Translations under genes and position numbers: made by a program
Shown: positions 18,201-25,867 of the stretch, piece by piece
Position numbering within the stretch: the stretch's first letter is position 1
How the letters are laid out: each line of letters begins with the position of its first letter
Assembly: GCA_963788935.1 (NCBI GenBank)
Contig: CAWBIM010000003.1
Coordinates: 124,001-188,000, forward strand
Length of the DNA stretch: 64,000 bases
Source of the DNA: JAOPZW01 sp963788935
GTDB lineage: Bacteria > Actinomycetota > Thermoleophilia > Solirubrobacterales > Solirubrobacteraceae
Direction of reading: 5' to 3'
Notes under the pieces: model-generated
Database searches by the model: none
What the model was told of the DNA's origin: nothing
Seen by the model: the letters and a program-made list of their open reading frames with translations, nothing else

Positions 18201-19921
18201 GACACGCGGCGGAGCGTCTCGAGCTCCTGGTTGCGCAGGATCGGCTGGTCCATCACGAGCTGATGGGCGTGCTCGGGCGACTCGTCGAGCAGGTTGCCCT
18301 CGGCGCCGACGCCCGTGCCGAGCGACATCACGATCGCCTCGCGGATCGGGTCGATCGGCGGGTTGGTGACCTGCGCGAAGAGCTGCTTGAAGTAGGTGAA
18401 CAGCGGCGGGCGGTTGTCGCTCAGGACCGCGAGGGCGTTGTCGTTGCCCATCGAGCCGATCGGCTCCTCGGCGTTCTTGACCATCGGCGCGAGCAGGACC
18501 TTCAGGTCCTCCTGGCTGTAGCCGAACGCGAGCTGGCCCTGGCGCAGCGGCAGCTCCGACTGGCGGATCGCCGGCGCCGGCTCGAGGTCGTTGAAGTGCA
18601 CGACGTTGCGCCGGAACCAGTCGGCGTAGGGCTTGCGCGTCGAGACGTCGCGCTTGACCTCCTCGTCCTCGACGATGCGGCCCTGCTCGAGGTCGACGAG
18701 GAAGAGCTTGCCCGGCTGCAGGCGGCCGAGGCGCTTCACGTTGCCGGGCTCGATGTCGAGCATCCCGGTCTCCGACCCGAGGACGACCCAGCCGTCCTTC
18801 GTCTCGACCCAGCGCCCGGGACGCAGGCCGTTGCGGTCGAGCGTCGCGCCGACCACGCGGCCGTTCGTGAACGCGACCGCGGCCGGTCCGTCCCACGGCT
18901 CCATCAGGCAGGAGTGGAAGGCGTAGAAGCCCTTGAGCTCGTCCGAGAGGTCGTCGCGGCCCTGGTAGGCCTCCGGGATCATCATCATCGCCGCGTGCGA
19001 CGGCGTGCGGCCGGCGAGCATCAGCAGCTCGAGGACGTTGTCGAACGTGGCCGAGTCCGAGCCGCCCGGGCGCACGATCGGCATGACCTTCTGCAGGTCG
19101 CCGCCGAACAGCTCGCTGGCGAGCTGCGACTCGCGGGCGCGCATCCAGTTGACGTTGCCCATCAGCGTGTTGATCTCGCCGTTGTGGCAGATCGTCCGGT
19201 AGGGATGGGCGAGCTCCCAGCTCGGGAACGTGTTCGTCGAGAAGCGCGAGTGCACGAGCGCCATGCCGCTGCCGAAGCGCTCGTCGCGCAGGTCCGGGTA
19301 GAAGCCGCGCAGCTGGTGGGAGATGAGCATCCCCTTGTACACGCACGTGCGCGAGGAGAAGCTCGGCGAGTAGAAGTCCGGCCCGGCGGCGAGCTCGACG
19401 ATGCGGCGGATCACGTAGAGCTTGCGCTCGAACGCGTCCTGGTCGTCGCGGTGCCCGGGCCCGGCCTCGATGAGGATCTGGCGGATGTGCGGGCGGCAGG
19501 CGTTCGCGCTGTCGCCGACGTGCGCCTCGTCGATCGGGACGTCGCGCCAGCCGAGGACGATCTGGCCCTCGGCCCGGACGTTGCGCTCCACGAGCTGCTC
19601 GATCTGCTCGCGGTGGGTCGGGTCGTGCGGCAGGAAGCAGACGCCGACGCCGTAGTGCCCGCGGTCGGGCAGCTCGACCTCGGCGACGCCGCGGAAGAAC
19701 GCGTCGGGCAGCTGGACGAGGATCCCCGCCCCGTCGCCGGTGCGGACGTCGGCTCCCTCCGCGCCGCGGTGCTCGAGGTTGTCGAGCGCCTCGAGCGCCC
19801 GCTCGACCACGTCGTGCGAGGGCTGGTTGTCCAGGCGCGCGACCATCGCGACGCCGCAGGCGTCGTGCTCGAACCGAGGGTCGTAGAGGCCGTCGGCGTG
19901 TGGCGGCTTGGTGTGGATCAT
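15224..19921 (-). CDS. gltB: Glutamate synthase large subunit
   Basis: 1565 residues, normal length. The glutaminase domain carries the class II amidotransferase nucleophile C22 in RFEHDACGVAM after a 21-residue propeptide. The FMN/synthase domain includes GEGGEDPRRFPKPEDGGDW. The 3Fe-4S cluster residues are in CIMMRACHLNTCPVGIATQ, and the GXGXG beta-helix domain closes the protein. It makes glutamate from glutamine plus 2-oxoglutarate together with GltD. ATG 19921 is preceded by GGGGA. The longest gene here and free of frameshifts. Confidence 0.97.
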   Translation of the reverse strand: MIHTKPPHADGLYDPRFEHDACGVAMVARLDNQPSHDVVERALEALDNLEHRGAEGADVRTGDGAGILVQLPDAFFRGVAEVELPDRGHYGVGVCFLPHDPTHREQIEQLVERNVRAEGQIVLGWRDVPIDEAHVGDSANACRPHIRQILIEAGPGHRDDQDAFERKLYVIRRIVELAAGPDFYSPSFSSRTCVYKGMLISHQLRGFYPDLRDERFGSGMALVHSRFSTNTFPSWELAHPYRTICHNGEINTLMGNVNWMRARESQLASELFGGDLQKVMPIVRPGGSDSATFDNVLELLMLAGRTPSHAAMMMIPEAYQGRDDLSDELKGFYAFHSCLMEPWDGPAAVAFTNGRVVGATLDRNGLRPGRWVETKDGWVVLGSETGMLDIEPGNVKRLGRLQPGKLFLVDLEQGRIVEDEEVKRDVSTRKPYADWFRRNVVHFNDLEPAPAIRQSELPLRQGQLAFGYSQEDLKVLLAPMVKNAEEPIGSMGNDNALAVLSDNRPPLFTYFKQLFAQVTNPPIDPIREAIVMSLGTGVGAEGNLLDESPEHAHQLVMDQPILRNQELETLRRVSTDVFKAHTIDITWPIAEGPGGMQKRLANACDEAYDALQAGINILILSDRAVGPKRAPIPSLLAVAAIHHHLVREGTRLRAGLVLESGEPREVHHFATLIGYGASAVNPYVMLDTIDELTAQGRIAGVDSPDDAERRAVKAVGKGLLKTISKMGISTIQSYCGAQIFEAVGLEKTLVDRHFTGTASRIGGVGLEVLAQEALDRHARAWPGALDDLLPVGGIYAWRRDGEKHMWNPETIALLQHAVRANGDGSKGDEKYREYARMVNEEATRKATLRGLLTFVEGRDPVPIEEVEPAAEIVKRFSTGAMSLGSISTEAHETLAIAMNRLGGKSNTGEGGEDPRRFPKPEDGGDWRRSAIKQVASGRFGVTIHYLVNADQLQIKMAQGAKPGEGGQLPGHKVDRYIGWVRHTTPGVGLISPPPHHDIYSIEDLKQLIYDLRCANPSGSVSVKLVAEVGVGTVAAGVAKANADHVLISGHDGGTGASPLSSIQSAGVPWEIGLAETQQTLLRNDLRSRIKVQTDGQIKTGRDVAIALLLGADEVGFSTAPLIATGCIMMRACHLNTCPVGIATQDPELRKRFQGQPEHVVNFCFFVAEELREIMAALGVRTVDEMIGRTDLLEVGAAIEHWKARGVDLTHVLHHPEVPEGAPRHRVKPPPPVLDDHLDWTVIEQAAMAIEQQQPTTLEMGVRNVNRCVGGVLSSRIAEHHGADGLPEDTLHIEFTGSAGQSFGGWLAPGVSFTLHGDANDYTGKGLSGGVLAVLPPEGVTFRAEDNVIVGNTVLYGATEGRAFFRGRAGERFAVRNSGANAVVEGVGDHGCEYMTGGRVVVLGATGRNFAAGMSGGLAFVLDEDGALRRRINPTMLDQLEPLDEGDAIEVRDLIAEHVRRTGSPVGQRVLDDWDDLLEHFVKVFPTDYKRVLAELAEAEAENAGETAAAHQDHPQSTGGLGFVTTEGEVDEAGDVVPSADTGASGDAARDGRIAPDPSAEEVRGG

Positions 19922-19968
19922 GTGTGAGTCCCCGTTACGGCTGCGGGCAACCGGAGGTGAACTGCGAA

Positions 19969-19974
19969 ATTGTA
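19969..19974 (-). promoter_or_regulatory. Probable gltB promoter -10 (TACAAT)
   Basis: TACAAT on the minus strand lies about 48 bases before the gltB ATG in the 228-bp divergent gap. It is the best -10 match in this gap; no good -35 is seen. I see no NtcA/GlnR-type site. Confidence 0.4.
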
Positions 19975-20149
19975 GGGACGACGGCCCGGATGCGTTAGCG
20001 GGAGCCCTCGCGGCGCATGGTCGGACCTGGCGGCCCGACGTTCTTCCGGGGCGGGGGATATTCTCCAGCGGCTCATTCGACTGGGGGGTCGTGAGAAGCA
20101 TGCATAGAACGCGTCGGGGGCGGGCAGTACCGCCGCCAGTTCCTCCGGC

Positions 20150-20605
20150 ATGACCGGAGCGCTCGCCCCTGAACGCCGCGTGGAAACCGACGCACCCGAT
20201 CTCGAGCTGACGTTGCCGGCCCGCCCGGAGAACGTCGCCGTGGCGCGCCACGCGATCGGCGGATTCGCCGATGTGCTCGACGTCCCGGACCAGACGCTGG
20301 CGGATGTCAAGCTCGCGGTCACCGAGGCCTGCACGAACGTCGTGGTGCACGCCTATCCCGGCGGCGAGGGCCCGATCACGCTGCGCGCGACCGTCGACGG
20401 CGGCGTCCTGCGCGTCGTCGTGGTCGACCAGGGCCGCGGCATCCTGCCGCGCGCCGACAGCCCCGGCCTCGGCCTCGGCCTGCCGCTCATCGCGACGCTG
20501 GCCGAGTCCCTCGAGCTGGGCACGGGCGACAACGAAGAGACCGAGGTGCGTATGGCCTTCCGGCTCGCGGGCGGCGGCGGTGGCGACGCCACGGGGCCCG
20601 CGTGA
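20150..20605 (+). CDS. RsbW/SpoIIAB-like serine kinase (anti-sigma factor)
   Basis: 151 residues, a single HATPase_c_2 domain. The N box EACTNVVVHAY, the G1 box DQGRGI and the G2-like GLGLGLPL are all intact, so ATP binding and kinase activity are expected. Such proteins bind SigB/SigF-type sigma factors and phosphorylate a STAS partner. The STAS gene lies 440 bp downstream and two SigB-type sigma factors lie 6-9 kb downstream. The stop overlaps the next GTG start by 4 bases, so the two are coupled. Confidence 0.9.
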   Translation: MTGALAPERRVETDAPDLELTLPARPENVAVARHAIGGFADVLDVPDQTLADVKLAVTEACTNVVVHAYPGGEGPITLRATVDGGVLRVVVVDQGRGILPRADSPGLGLGLPLIATLAESLELGTGDNEETEVRMAFRLAGGGGGDATGPA

Positions 20606-21003
20606 GCGCCGCGTCCGCCACGAACGAGGCCACGGTCTCGATCCGCAAGGGCCCGCTCGTCGGCCCGGTCCTGGGCCGCGTCGTCGGCATGCTCGCCGCG
20701 CGCGCGCAGTGCCCGATCGACCGTCTCGACGACGCGATGCTCCTCACCGACGCCGTCGCGGCCCATGCGCCGACGCACACCGCCGACGCGCACGTCCTCG
20801 TCGTGGTCGCCGCGGACGAGGACGGCCTCGAGCTGCGCGTGGGCGCGCTCTCGCGCGAGGGCGCCGACGGCCTGCTCGCCGATGCCGACCTCCCGGGCGT
20901 CGGCAACGTCTTCCAGCGCGTCGCCGACGAGGTGGTGGCGCGAGCCGCCACCGACGGGGGCGCGGCCGAGCTCGTCCTGCGATTGCGCTTCGTGCCCGCA
21001 TGA
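20602..21003 (+). CDS. Degenerate RsbW-like (pseudo-ATPase) paralogue
   Basis: 133 residues from a GTG that overlaps the RsbW-like stop. It aligns along its length with the preceding protein: DDAMLLTDAVAA stands where the neighbour has ADVKLAVTEACTN, and VLVVVAADEDGLELRVGALS where it has the strand leading to DQGRG. The N-box Glu and Asn, the G1 motif and the glycine-rich lid are all absent, so it should not bind ATP. It probably arose by tandem duplication and may be a scaffold or competitor in the sigma-factor switch. Similarity judged by eye. Confidence 0.65.
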   Translation: MSAASATNEATVSIRKGPLVGPVLGRVVGMLAARAQCPIDRLDDAMLLTDAVAAHAPTHTADAHVLVVVAADEDGLELRVGALSREGADGLLADADLPGVGNVFQRVADEVVARAATDGGAAELVLRLRFVPA

Positions 21004-21048
21004 CGGGCGGCGACGTACGACTGGGCGATCCGTCAAGCTAGGGGTTCG

Positions 21049-21417
21049 ATGCCACCCGAATTCTCACTCACGACCGAGTCGATCGACGACCAGCGCCACG
21101 TCGTGGCGGTGTCGGGCGAGATCGACCTCTTCACCGCACCGGAGCTCAAGTCGGCTCTCGGCGAGGCGCTCGAGTCCGGTCACATCCGCATCGTCGTCGA
21201 CCTGACGAGCACGTCGTTCCTGGACTCGACGGCGCTCGGCGTCCTCATCGGCGCGGTCAAACGGCTGCGCTCGCGCGACGGGGTGCTGACGATCGTCAAC
21301 ACCGATCCGAACATCGCCAAGACGTTCGAGATCACCGGGCTCGACCAGATCTTCACGATCCGCCCGACGCGCGACGAGGCCGTGGAGGCGCTCGACGCCG
21401 ACGAAGCCGCGGCCTGA
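21049..21417 (+). CDS. STAS-domain anti-anti-sigma factor (RsbV/SpoIIAA-like)
   Basis: 122 residues, one STAS domain. VVAVSGEIDLFTAPELKSAL is the first half, and DLTSTSFLDSTALGVL holds the phosphorylatable Ser, S60. Unphosphorylated it would bind the RsbW-like kinase and free its sigma factor. It lies 45 bases after the degenerate kinase gene on the same strand, so the three form one partner-switching operon without its own sigma gene. Confidence 0.93.
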   Translation: MPPEFSLTTESIDDQRHVVAVSGEIDLFTAPELKSALGEALESGHIRIVVDLTSTSFLDSTALGVLIGAVKRLRSRDGVLTIVNTDPNIAKTFEITGLDQIFTIRPTRDEAVEALDADEAAA

Positions 21418-21430
21418 CCCTCGCGGTCAG
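21414..21430. terminator. Short hairpin over two convergent stop codons
   Basis: CTGACC-CTCGC-GGTCAG forms a 6-bp stem that contains the STAS stop codon and the topoisomerase IB stop codon. No U-tract follows, so it may act only as a weak bidirectional terminator. Confidence 0.35.
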
Positions 21431-22459
21431 TCGATGAGGTCGAGGACCGCTTCCTCGACCGGGCCCTGGATGGCGGGCGCGTCGTCCTCCTCGGCGACGA
21501 GGGACAGCCCGATCGTGTCGCCGTCGCGGTAGCGGTCGAACACGCGCGGGTCGATGTAGGACGCCCGCGCGACCGCCGGCGTGTTGCCGAGGTAGTACGC
21601 GACCTCCTTCACGGCGCGGCTGATCGCGCGCTTGCGGCCCGTCTTGGTCGCGGCGACCTCACCGCTGACGGCCAGCGCGACGGCCGCGAGCACCGTGGCG
21701 TTCCACGTCCGGAAGTCCTTGGCCGAGACGTCCTGGCCGGTCGTTTCCTTGAGGTACTCGTTGATGTCCGTCCGAGCGGACGTCGACCCATCGGCGCCGC
21801 TCCTTGTAGGCCAGCAGCTCCGGCGTCCCGCCGCGGCGCTTCTTCAGCCGGACGACGGTGTCGGCCACGAGCGGGTCGACGACCGCGCGGATCTGGCGCT
21901 TGCCGCTCTTGGCCGGGTAGTCGAAGTGCAGCGTGTCGCCGCGCAGGCGGACGTGCTCCTTGCGGATCGTCGCGAGGCCGTAGGACTGGTTCGTGACCGC
22001 GTAGTCCTCGCCGCCGACGCGGAAGAAGCCGCGGTCGAGCAGGCGCACGGCGCAGGCGAGGACGTGCGCGCGGCTCATGTCGTCGCGCGCCATCTCGCGC
22101 TCGATGTGCTTGCGCAGGTCGGGCAGCGTCCGGGCGAACGCGACCATGTCCTCGAACTTCGCCTGGTCCCGGCGCTCGCGCCAGCGCGGGTGGTAGAGGT
22201 ACTGCTTGCGGCCCCGGTCGTCGAGGCCGGTCGCCTGGATGTGGCCGCCGGGGTAGGGGCAGATCCAGACCTCGTCCCACGCCGGCGGGATGACGAGCTC
22301 CTGGATCCGCCCGAGGACCTCGGGCTCCTTGACCCGCTCGCCGTCGGGGTCGAGGTAGACGAAGCCGCGGCCTTGGCGGCGCCGGCGCAGGCCGGGGCCC
22401 GTGCAGTCGGCACGACGCAGGCGCGGGGTGGGGCTGGACCGGGTCGCGGTGGTGGCCAC
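21427..22459 (-). CDS. DNA topoisomerase IB (poxvirus-like), frameshifted
   Basis: About 344 residues. The N-terminal domain includes GFVYLDPDGERV and IPPAWDEVWICP; the catalytic domain includes RHIEREMARDD-type helices, then SDDINEYLKETTGQD and SAKDFRTW. The nucleophile Tyr is in GNTPAVARASYIDP. The enzyme relaxes supercoils by a 3'-phosphotyrosine intermediate. The frame breaks at about 21770; removing one G in TCGGACGGAC restores the protein. The GTG start at 22459 has TACGCC 8 bases upstream. Bacterial members are scattered and often sit near Ku and stress genes, as here. Confidence 0.85.
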
Positions 22460-22533
22460 GCGAGCCGGGCGTACCCGCCGCCGCCCGAGCGCTAGCGCCG
22501 AGCCTCCGGAGCGGGCGCGCCGCCGCGGGTGCG

Positions 22534-23013
22534 CTACGCCGCCGGGACGGGCCCGGTCATCTCGATGCCGTGCTCGCGCGCGAGGGCGAGGACGTCCGCC
22601 GCGCGCGGCGGCCCGGCCGCGGCGAGCGGCGCGGCCGCGCGGGCGAAGCCCTCCATCTCGGCGCCGGGGACGAAGACGACGTACGCCCGCGCCTCCTCGG
22701 CCGCCTCGTTGCGGATCGTGTGGGCGCGGCCGCCCGGGATGTGGACGACCTCCCCCGGCCCGGCCACGATCCGCTCGACCGTGCCGCCCGCGTCCTCGAC
22801 GTACAGGCAGAGCTCCCCCGCCTCGACGCGGTAGACCTCGGCCGACGGGTGGCGGTGCAGGCCGGGCGGGCCGCCGCCCGCGGGCATCCGCACCTCCGCG
22901 GCGACGAGCGCGCCGCCGCTCTGCGCGGTCGTCACGCGGAACGAGATCTCGTCGCCGCCGACGCGGAGGCGGTCAGAGCGATCGATCTCGACAGGCTTCC
23001 TGTCCATCTGCAT
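22534..23013 (-). CDS. Cupin-domain protein
   Basis: 159 residues with one cupin barrel at about 30-125: the metal-ligand motif GLHRHPSAEVYRVEAGE and the second motif PGEVVHIPGGRAHTIRN. A small-molecule dioxygenase, isomerase or sensor role is possible; the substrate is unknown. It is divergent from the MarR gene, and two identical-type palindromes cover the shared promoter, so MarR probably controls it. TATCTT lies 8 bases before the ATG at 23013; a second ATG is at 23006, out of frame with none of the cupin motifs lost if only codon 3 (23007) is used. Confidence 0.8.
   Translation of the reverse strand: MQMDRKPVEIDRSDRLRVGGDEISFRVTTAQSGGALVAAEVRMPAGGGPPGLHRHPSAEVYRVEAGELCLYVEDAGGTVERIVAGPGEVVHIPGGRAHTIRNEAAEEARAYVVFVPGAEMEGFARAAAPLAAAGPPRAADVLALAREHGIEMTGPVPAA
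22990..23004. promoter_or_regulatory. MarR operator copy 1 (GACAGGCTTCCTGTC)
   Basis: A perfect 6-3-6 palindrome inside the first codons of the cupin gene. It shares the arms GACAGG/CCTGTC with copy 2; the centres are 38 bp apart. Confidence 0.6.
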
Positions 23014-23027
23014 GGTGTGGGAAGATA

Positions 23028-23042
23028 GACAGGAGTCCTGTC
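23028..23042. promoter_or_regulatory. MarR operator copy 2 (GACAGGAGTCCTGTC)
   Basis: A perfect 7-1-7 palindrome ending one base before the MarR ATG. It contains the AGGAG Shine-Dalgarno sequence and adjoins the -10-like elements at 23022-23031 (TATCTT on minus, TAGACA on plus, sharing TA). Binding here would block both directions. Confidence 0.65.
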
Positions 23043-23043
23043 G

Positions 23044-23496
23044 ATGTCAACGTCGCTCCCCGCCACCACCGCGCGCGCCGCGCCCGAGAACCTCGCGATC
23101 CTGCTGCGCGAGCCGTTCCGCGCGATGTCGGCCGAGCTCCACGCCCGGCTCGACGCCGCCGGCCACGGCGCCGTCCGCCCGGCCCACGGCGCGGTCATGC
23201 AGTTCCTCGACGACGACGGCACGCGCGTGACCGCGCTCGCCGAGCGCGCGCAGATGACCAAGCAGTCGATGGCCGAGCTCGTCGTGCACCTCGAGCGCCA
23301 CGGCTACGTCGAGCGCGTGCCGGATCCGGCCGACCGCCGCGCGAAGCTCGTCCGCGCGACGCCGCGCGGGCGCGAGGTCTACGCCATCGCGCGCGCCCTG
23401 GTGGACGAGATCACCGCGCGGGTGGAGGCGCGGCTCGGCGCGCGGCGACTGGCCGAGCTGCGGAACCTGCTCGAGGAGCTGAACGCGGCGCTCTGA
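23044..23496 (+). CDS. MarR-family transcriptional regulator
   Basis: 150 residues. The winged helix includes VTALAERAQMTKQSMAELV and the wing GYVERVPDPADRRAKLV, typical of MarR, followed by the C-terminal dimer helices. Two matching palindromes over the shared promoter and the divergent cupin gene support autoregulation and control of the cupin gene in response to a small ligand. No conserved Cys sensor is evident. Confidence 0.9.
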   Translation: MSTSLPATTARAAPENLAILLREPFRAMSAELHARLDAAGHGAVRPAHGAVMQFLDDDGTRVTALAERAQMTKQSMAELVVHLERHGYVERVPDPADRRAKLVRATPRGREVYAIARALVDEITARVEARLGARRLAELRNLLEELNAAL

Positions 23497-23511
23497 GGCG
23501 CCGCGTCCGGG

Positions 23512-24399
23512 TCAGCTCTTCGCGCCGGCCTTCGCCTTGCGCTTGGCGGGCGCCTTGCGCTTGCTCTTGGCCTTGCCGTCGTCCTCGTCGTCGTCCCCGC
23601 TGCCGCCGTCGCGCTCGCGCACGGCGTCGAGGCTGGCCTTGAGGGCGGCCATGAGGTCCGGCACCGGCTCCTCGTCCTCCTCCTTGGCCGGCTGCACGGC
23701 GATCTCCTCGCCGGCCGCCTTGCGCTCGATGAGGGCGAGGACGTCCTCGCGGTAGGTGTCGCGGTACTTGTCGGGCTCGAACTCGCCCGAGAGCGACTCC
23801 ACGAGCTGCATGGCGATCGCGAGCTCGCGGTCGTTGACCTCGACCTCGCGGGCGGAGTCGAGCTCGTCGATGCGGTCGGGGTCGACGACCTCGTCGGCGA
23901 AGATCATCGTCGCCATCCCGAGGACGTCGCCCTCCATCGGGCGGATCGCGACGAGGTTCTCCTTCTGGCGGATCACGACCTTCGCGATCGCGACCTTCCC
24001 GCTCTCGCGCATGGCGTCGAGCAGCAGCCGGTAGGGCTTCGCGCCGCCCGCGCCGGGGGCGAGGTAGTACGGGTGGTCGTAGAGGATCGGGTCGATGTCC
24101 GAGAGGTCGACGAAGTCCTCGATCTCGATGGTCTTCGTCTTCTTCGGATCGAGCGACTCGAGCTCGCCCGGCTCGATGATCACGTAGCGGTCGGGCCCGA
24201 TCTCGAAGCCCTTGACGATGTCGTCGTAGGAGACCTCGTCGCCCGTCGACGGATCGACCCGCTTCTGCTGGATGCGCACGCCGGTCGGGCCGTTGAGCTG
24301 ATGGAAGCGGACGGACTTGCGCGACACCGCGCTGTAGAGCTTGACCGGCACGGTCACCAGCCCGAAGCTGATGGCGCCGGTCCAGATCGATCGAGCCAT
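23512..24399 (-). CDS. ku: Non-homologous end-joining protein Ku
   Basis: 295 residues, full bacterial Ku. The core starts MARSIWTGAISFGLVTVPVKLYSA and includes VRFHQLNGPTGVRIQ and SYDDIVKGFEI. A highly basic tail rich in Lys/Ala/Arg follows an acidic linker (about 255-295), as in DNA-bridging Ku proteins. It binds double-strand ends as a dimer and recruits LigD. No LigD gene occurs in this window. GATACT lies 6 bases before the ATG, suggesting a leaderless mRNA. Confidence 0.95.
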   Translation of the reverse strand: MARSIWTGAISFGLVTVPVKLYSAVSRKSVRFHQLNGPTGVRIQQKRVDPSTGDEVSYDDIVKGFEIGPDRYVIIEPGELESLDPKKTKTIEIEDFVDLSDIDPILYDHPYYLAPGAGGAKPYRLLLDAMRESGKVAIAKVVIRQKENLVAIRPMEGDVLGMATMIFADEVVDPDRIDELDSAREVEVNDRELAIAMQLVESLSGEFEPDKYRDTYREDVLALIERKAAGEEIAVQPAKEEDEEPVPDLMAALKASLDAVRERDGGSGDDDEDDGKAKSKRKAPAKRKAKAGAKS

Positions 24400-24488
24400 G
24401 CCTCCAGTATCCCCCATGCGCCCGGCGTCTCCTCCGGGCGCAGGGGGAATTGCGGACCGTTGCGGGGCTTTCGCGCCCGCGGCGCGGG

Positions 24489-25074
24489 TCAGGCGGCGGT
24501 CGACCCCGCGGGCTGCGGCATGTCCTCGTGCGGGCCCTCGCAGAACTCCTCGATCGCCTTCGCGCTGAAGGCCGGGATGTCGTCGGGCTTGCGGCTGGTC
24601 ACGAGGGCCTTGGTCGACGTGGACCTCCTCGTCGACCCAGGTGCCGCCGGCGTTGCGGACGTCGGTCTGCAGCGAGGGGAACGAGGTGATCGTGCGGCCC
24701 TTGACGATGCCCGCCTCGACGAGCACCCACGGCGCGTGGCAGATCGCCGCGATCGGCTTGCGCGCCTTCGCGAAGTCGGCGGTGAACCGCACGGCGTCCT
24801 CGTCCGCGCGCAGGAAGTCGCCGTTCGCGACGCCGCCCGGGATCAGGAGGCCGTCGTAGTCGTCGGCGCTGACGTCGGCGAGCGTCTTGTCGACGGGCAG
24901 CTTGTCGGCGTGGTCGAGGTGGTCGAAGCCCTGGATCTCGCCCGCCTCGAAGCTCACGAGCTCGGTCTTCGCGCCCGCGTCCTCGAGCGCCTTGCGCGGC
25001 TCTGTGAGCTCGACCTGCTCGACGCCGTCGGTGGCGAGGATCGCGATCGTCTTGCCGTCCAGCTTGCCGGCCAT
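24489..25074 (-). CDS. DJ-1/PfpI-family protein (frameshift near 3' end)
   Basis: About 194 residues. KTIAILATDGVEQVELTEPRKAL opens the fold, DGLLIPGGVANGDFLR gives the acidic partner and IAAICHAPWVLVEAG the nucleophile-elbow Cys of PfpI/YhbO-type enzymes. Relatives act as glyoxalases or deglycases in stress. The frame breaks near 24615: removing one G after VHVDQ restores ALVTSRKPDDIPAFSAKAI and a stop at 24489. The start has AGAGGAAGG upstream. Divergent from the ferritin-like gene. Confidence 0.85.
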
Positions 25075-25106
25075 GTCGGTGCCTTCCTCTCGTTCGGGTA
25101 CGTGGT

Positions 25107-25126
25107 CGGGTCGGCATACCGACCCG
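25107..25126. promoter_or_regulatory. Inverted repeat CGGGTCGG-CATA-CCGACCCG upstream of the PfpI gene
   Basis: A perfect 8-4-8 dyad in the 177-bp divergent gap between PfpI and ferritin-like genes. TATGCC on the minus strand inside it could be the PfpI -10. CCTCTC (25086-25091) and GAGAGG (25130-25135) extend the symmetry outward. An operator for a stress regulator is possible. Confidence 0.4.
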
Positions 25127-25251
25127 CGTGAGAGGACAAACCGGGGTGTCGGAGGACGCGCCGGCGCCGCCACCGCCGATTCGCACGACGGTTGCAGGGG
25201 TAGCGCCGACATCAGGAATCCACCTCAGAATCAATCCAAGGAGACCGCCGA

Positions 25252-25764
25252 ATGGCGACCACCCGCTCCGCGGCGCAGGGCATCCTCGCCGACGACAACA
25301 CCGAGACCCGCGAGCAGATCGTGGAGATGCTCAAGAAGGCGTACTGGATGGAGATCGAGACGGTGATGAGCTACATCACGAACTCGATCAACCCCGACGG
25401 CGTCCGGGCGCAGGAGATCATCGAGTCCCTCCAGCAGGACATCCAGGAGGAGCTGGGCCACGCGCAGCAGTTCGCCGAGCGCATCAAGGAGCTCTACGGC
25501 GTCGTCCCGGGCTCGATGGAGTTCACGGCCGAGCAGACCTACCTGCAGCCGCCGGAGCACCAGACCGACATCGTGCACGTCATCAAGGGCGTGATCGAGG
25601 CCGAGACCGGCGCGATCGAGCACTACAACGCGGTCATCGAGTTCACCGACGAGACCGATCCCGTCACGAACGACATGGTCATCGCGATCCTTCGCGACGA
25701 GGAGGGGCACCGCCGGCTCTTCGAGGGCTACCTGCGCGAGTACGAGGCCGAGGGCAAGGCCTGA
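25252..25764 (+). CDS. Ferritin-like diiron protein
   Basis: 170 residues in a four-helix bundle. Diiron ligands can be read in MEIETVMSYI, EELGHAQQF, EAETGAIEHY and DEEGHRRLFEGY, the two ExxH pairs of the bacterioferritin/Dps-like superfamily. It probably oxidises and stores iron or destroys peroxide. AAGGAGACCGCCGA with AAGGAG precedes the ATG. It sits among Ku, PfpI and CsbD genes, a grouping that suggests general-stress control. Confidence 0.85.
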   Translation: MATTRSAAQGILADDNTETREQIVEMLKKAYWMEIETVMSYITNSINPDGVRAQEIIESLQQDIQEELGHAQQFAERIKELYGVVPGSMEFTAEQTYLQPPEHQTDIVHVIKGVIEAETGAIEHYNAVIEFTDETDPVTNDMVIAILRDEEGHRRLFEGYLREYEAEGKA

Positions 25765-25805
25765 TCGCGCGTCCGGCCGCGCCATCGCGCCCGGACCGGC
25801 GTTGT

Positions 25806-25867
25806 TCGGTCTCGGGCGCGGGCGGCGCTGTCGTGCCGCTGCTACTCGGTCTCGGGCGCGGGCGGCG
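25806..25867 (+). repeat. 22-bp direct repeat, 40-bp period
   Basis: TCGGTCTCGGGCGCGGGCGGCG occurs at 25806-25827 and again, without mismatch, at 25846-25867. The second copy overlaps the 3' end of the proline-rich gene; the first lies between it and the ferritin-like gene. Probably a small tandem duplication of the gene's end. Confidence 0.7.

Noticed and set aside
15551..19927. A 1458-codon open frame antisense to gltB
   Set aside because: It is a mirror of the third-position GC bias of gltB; the translation is Arg/Ala/Asp/Val-rich without any domain, and gltB itself is certain.
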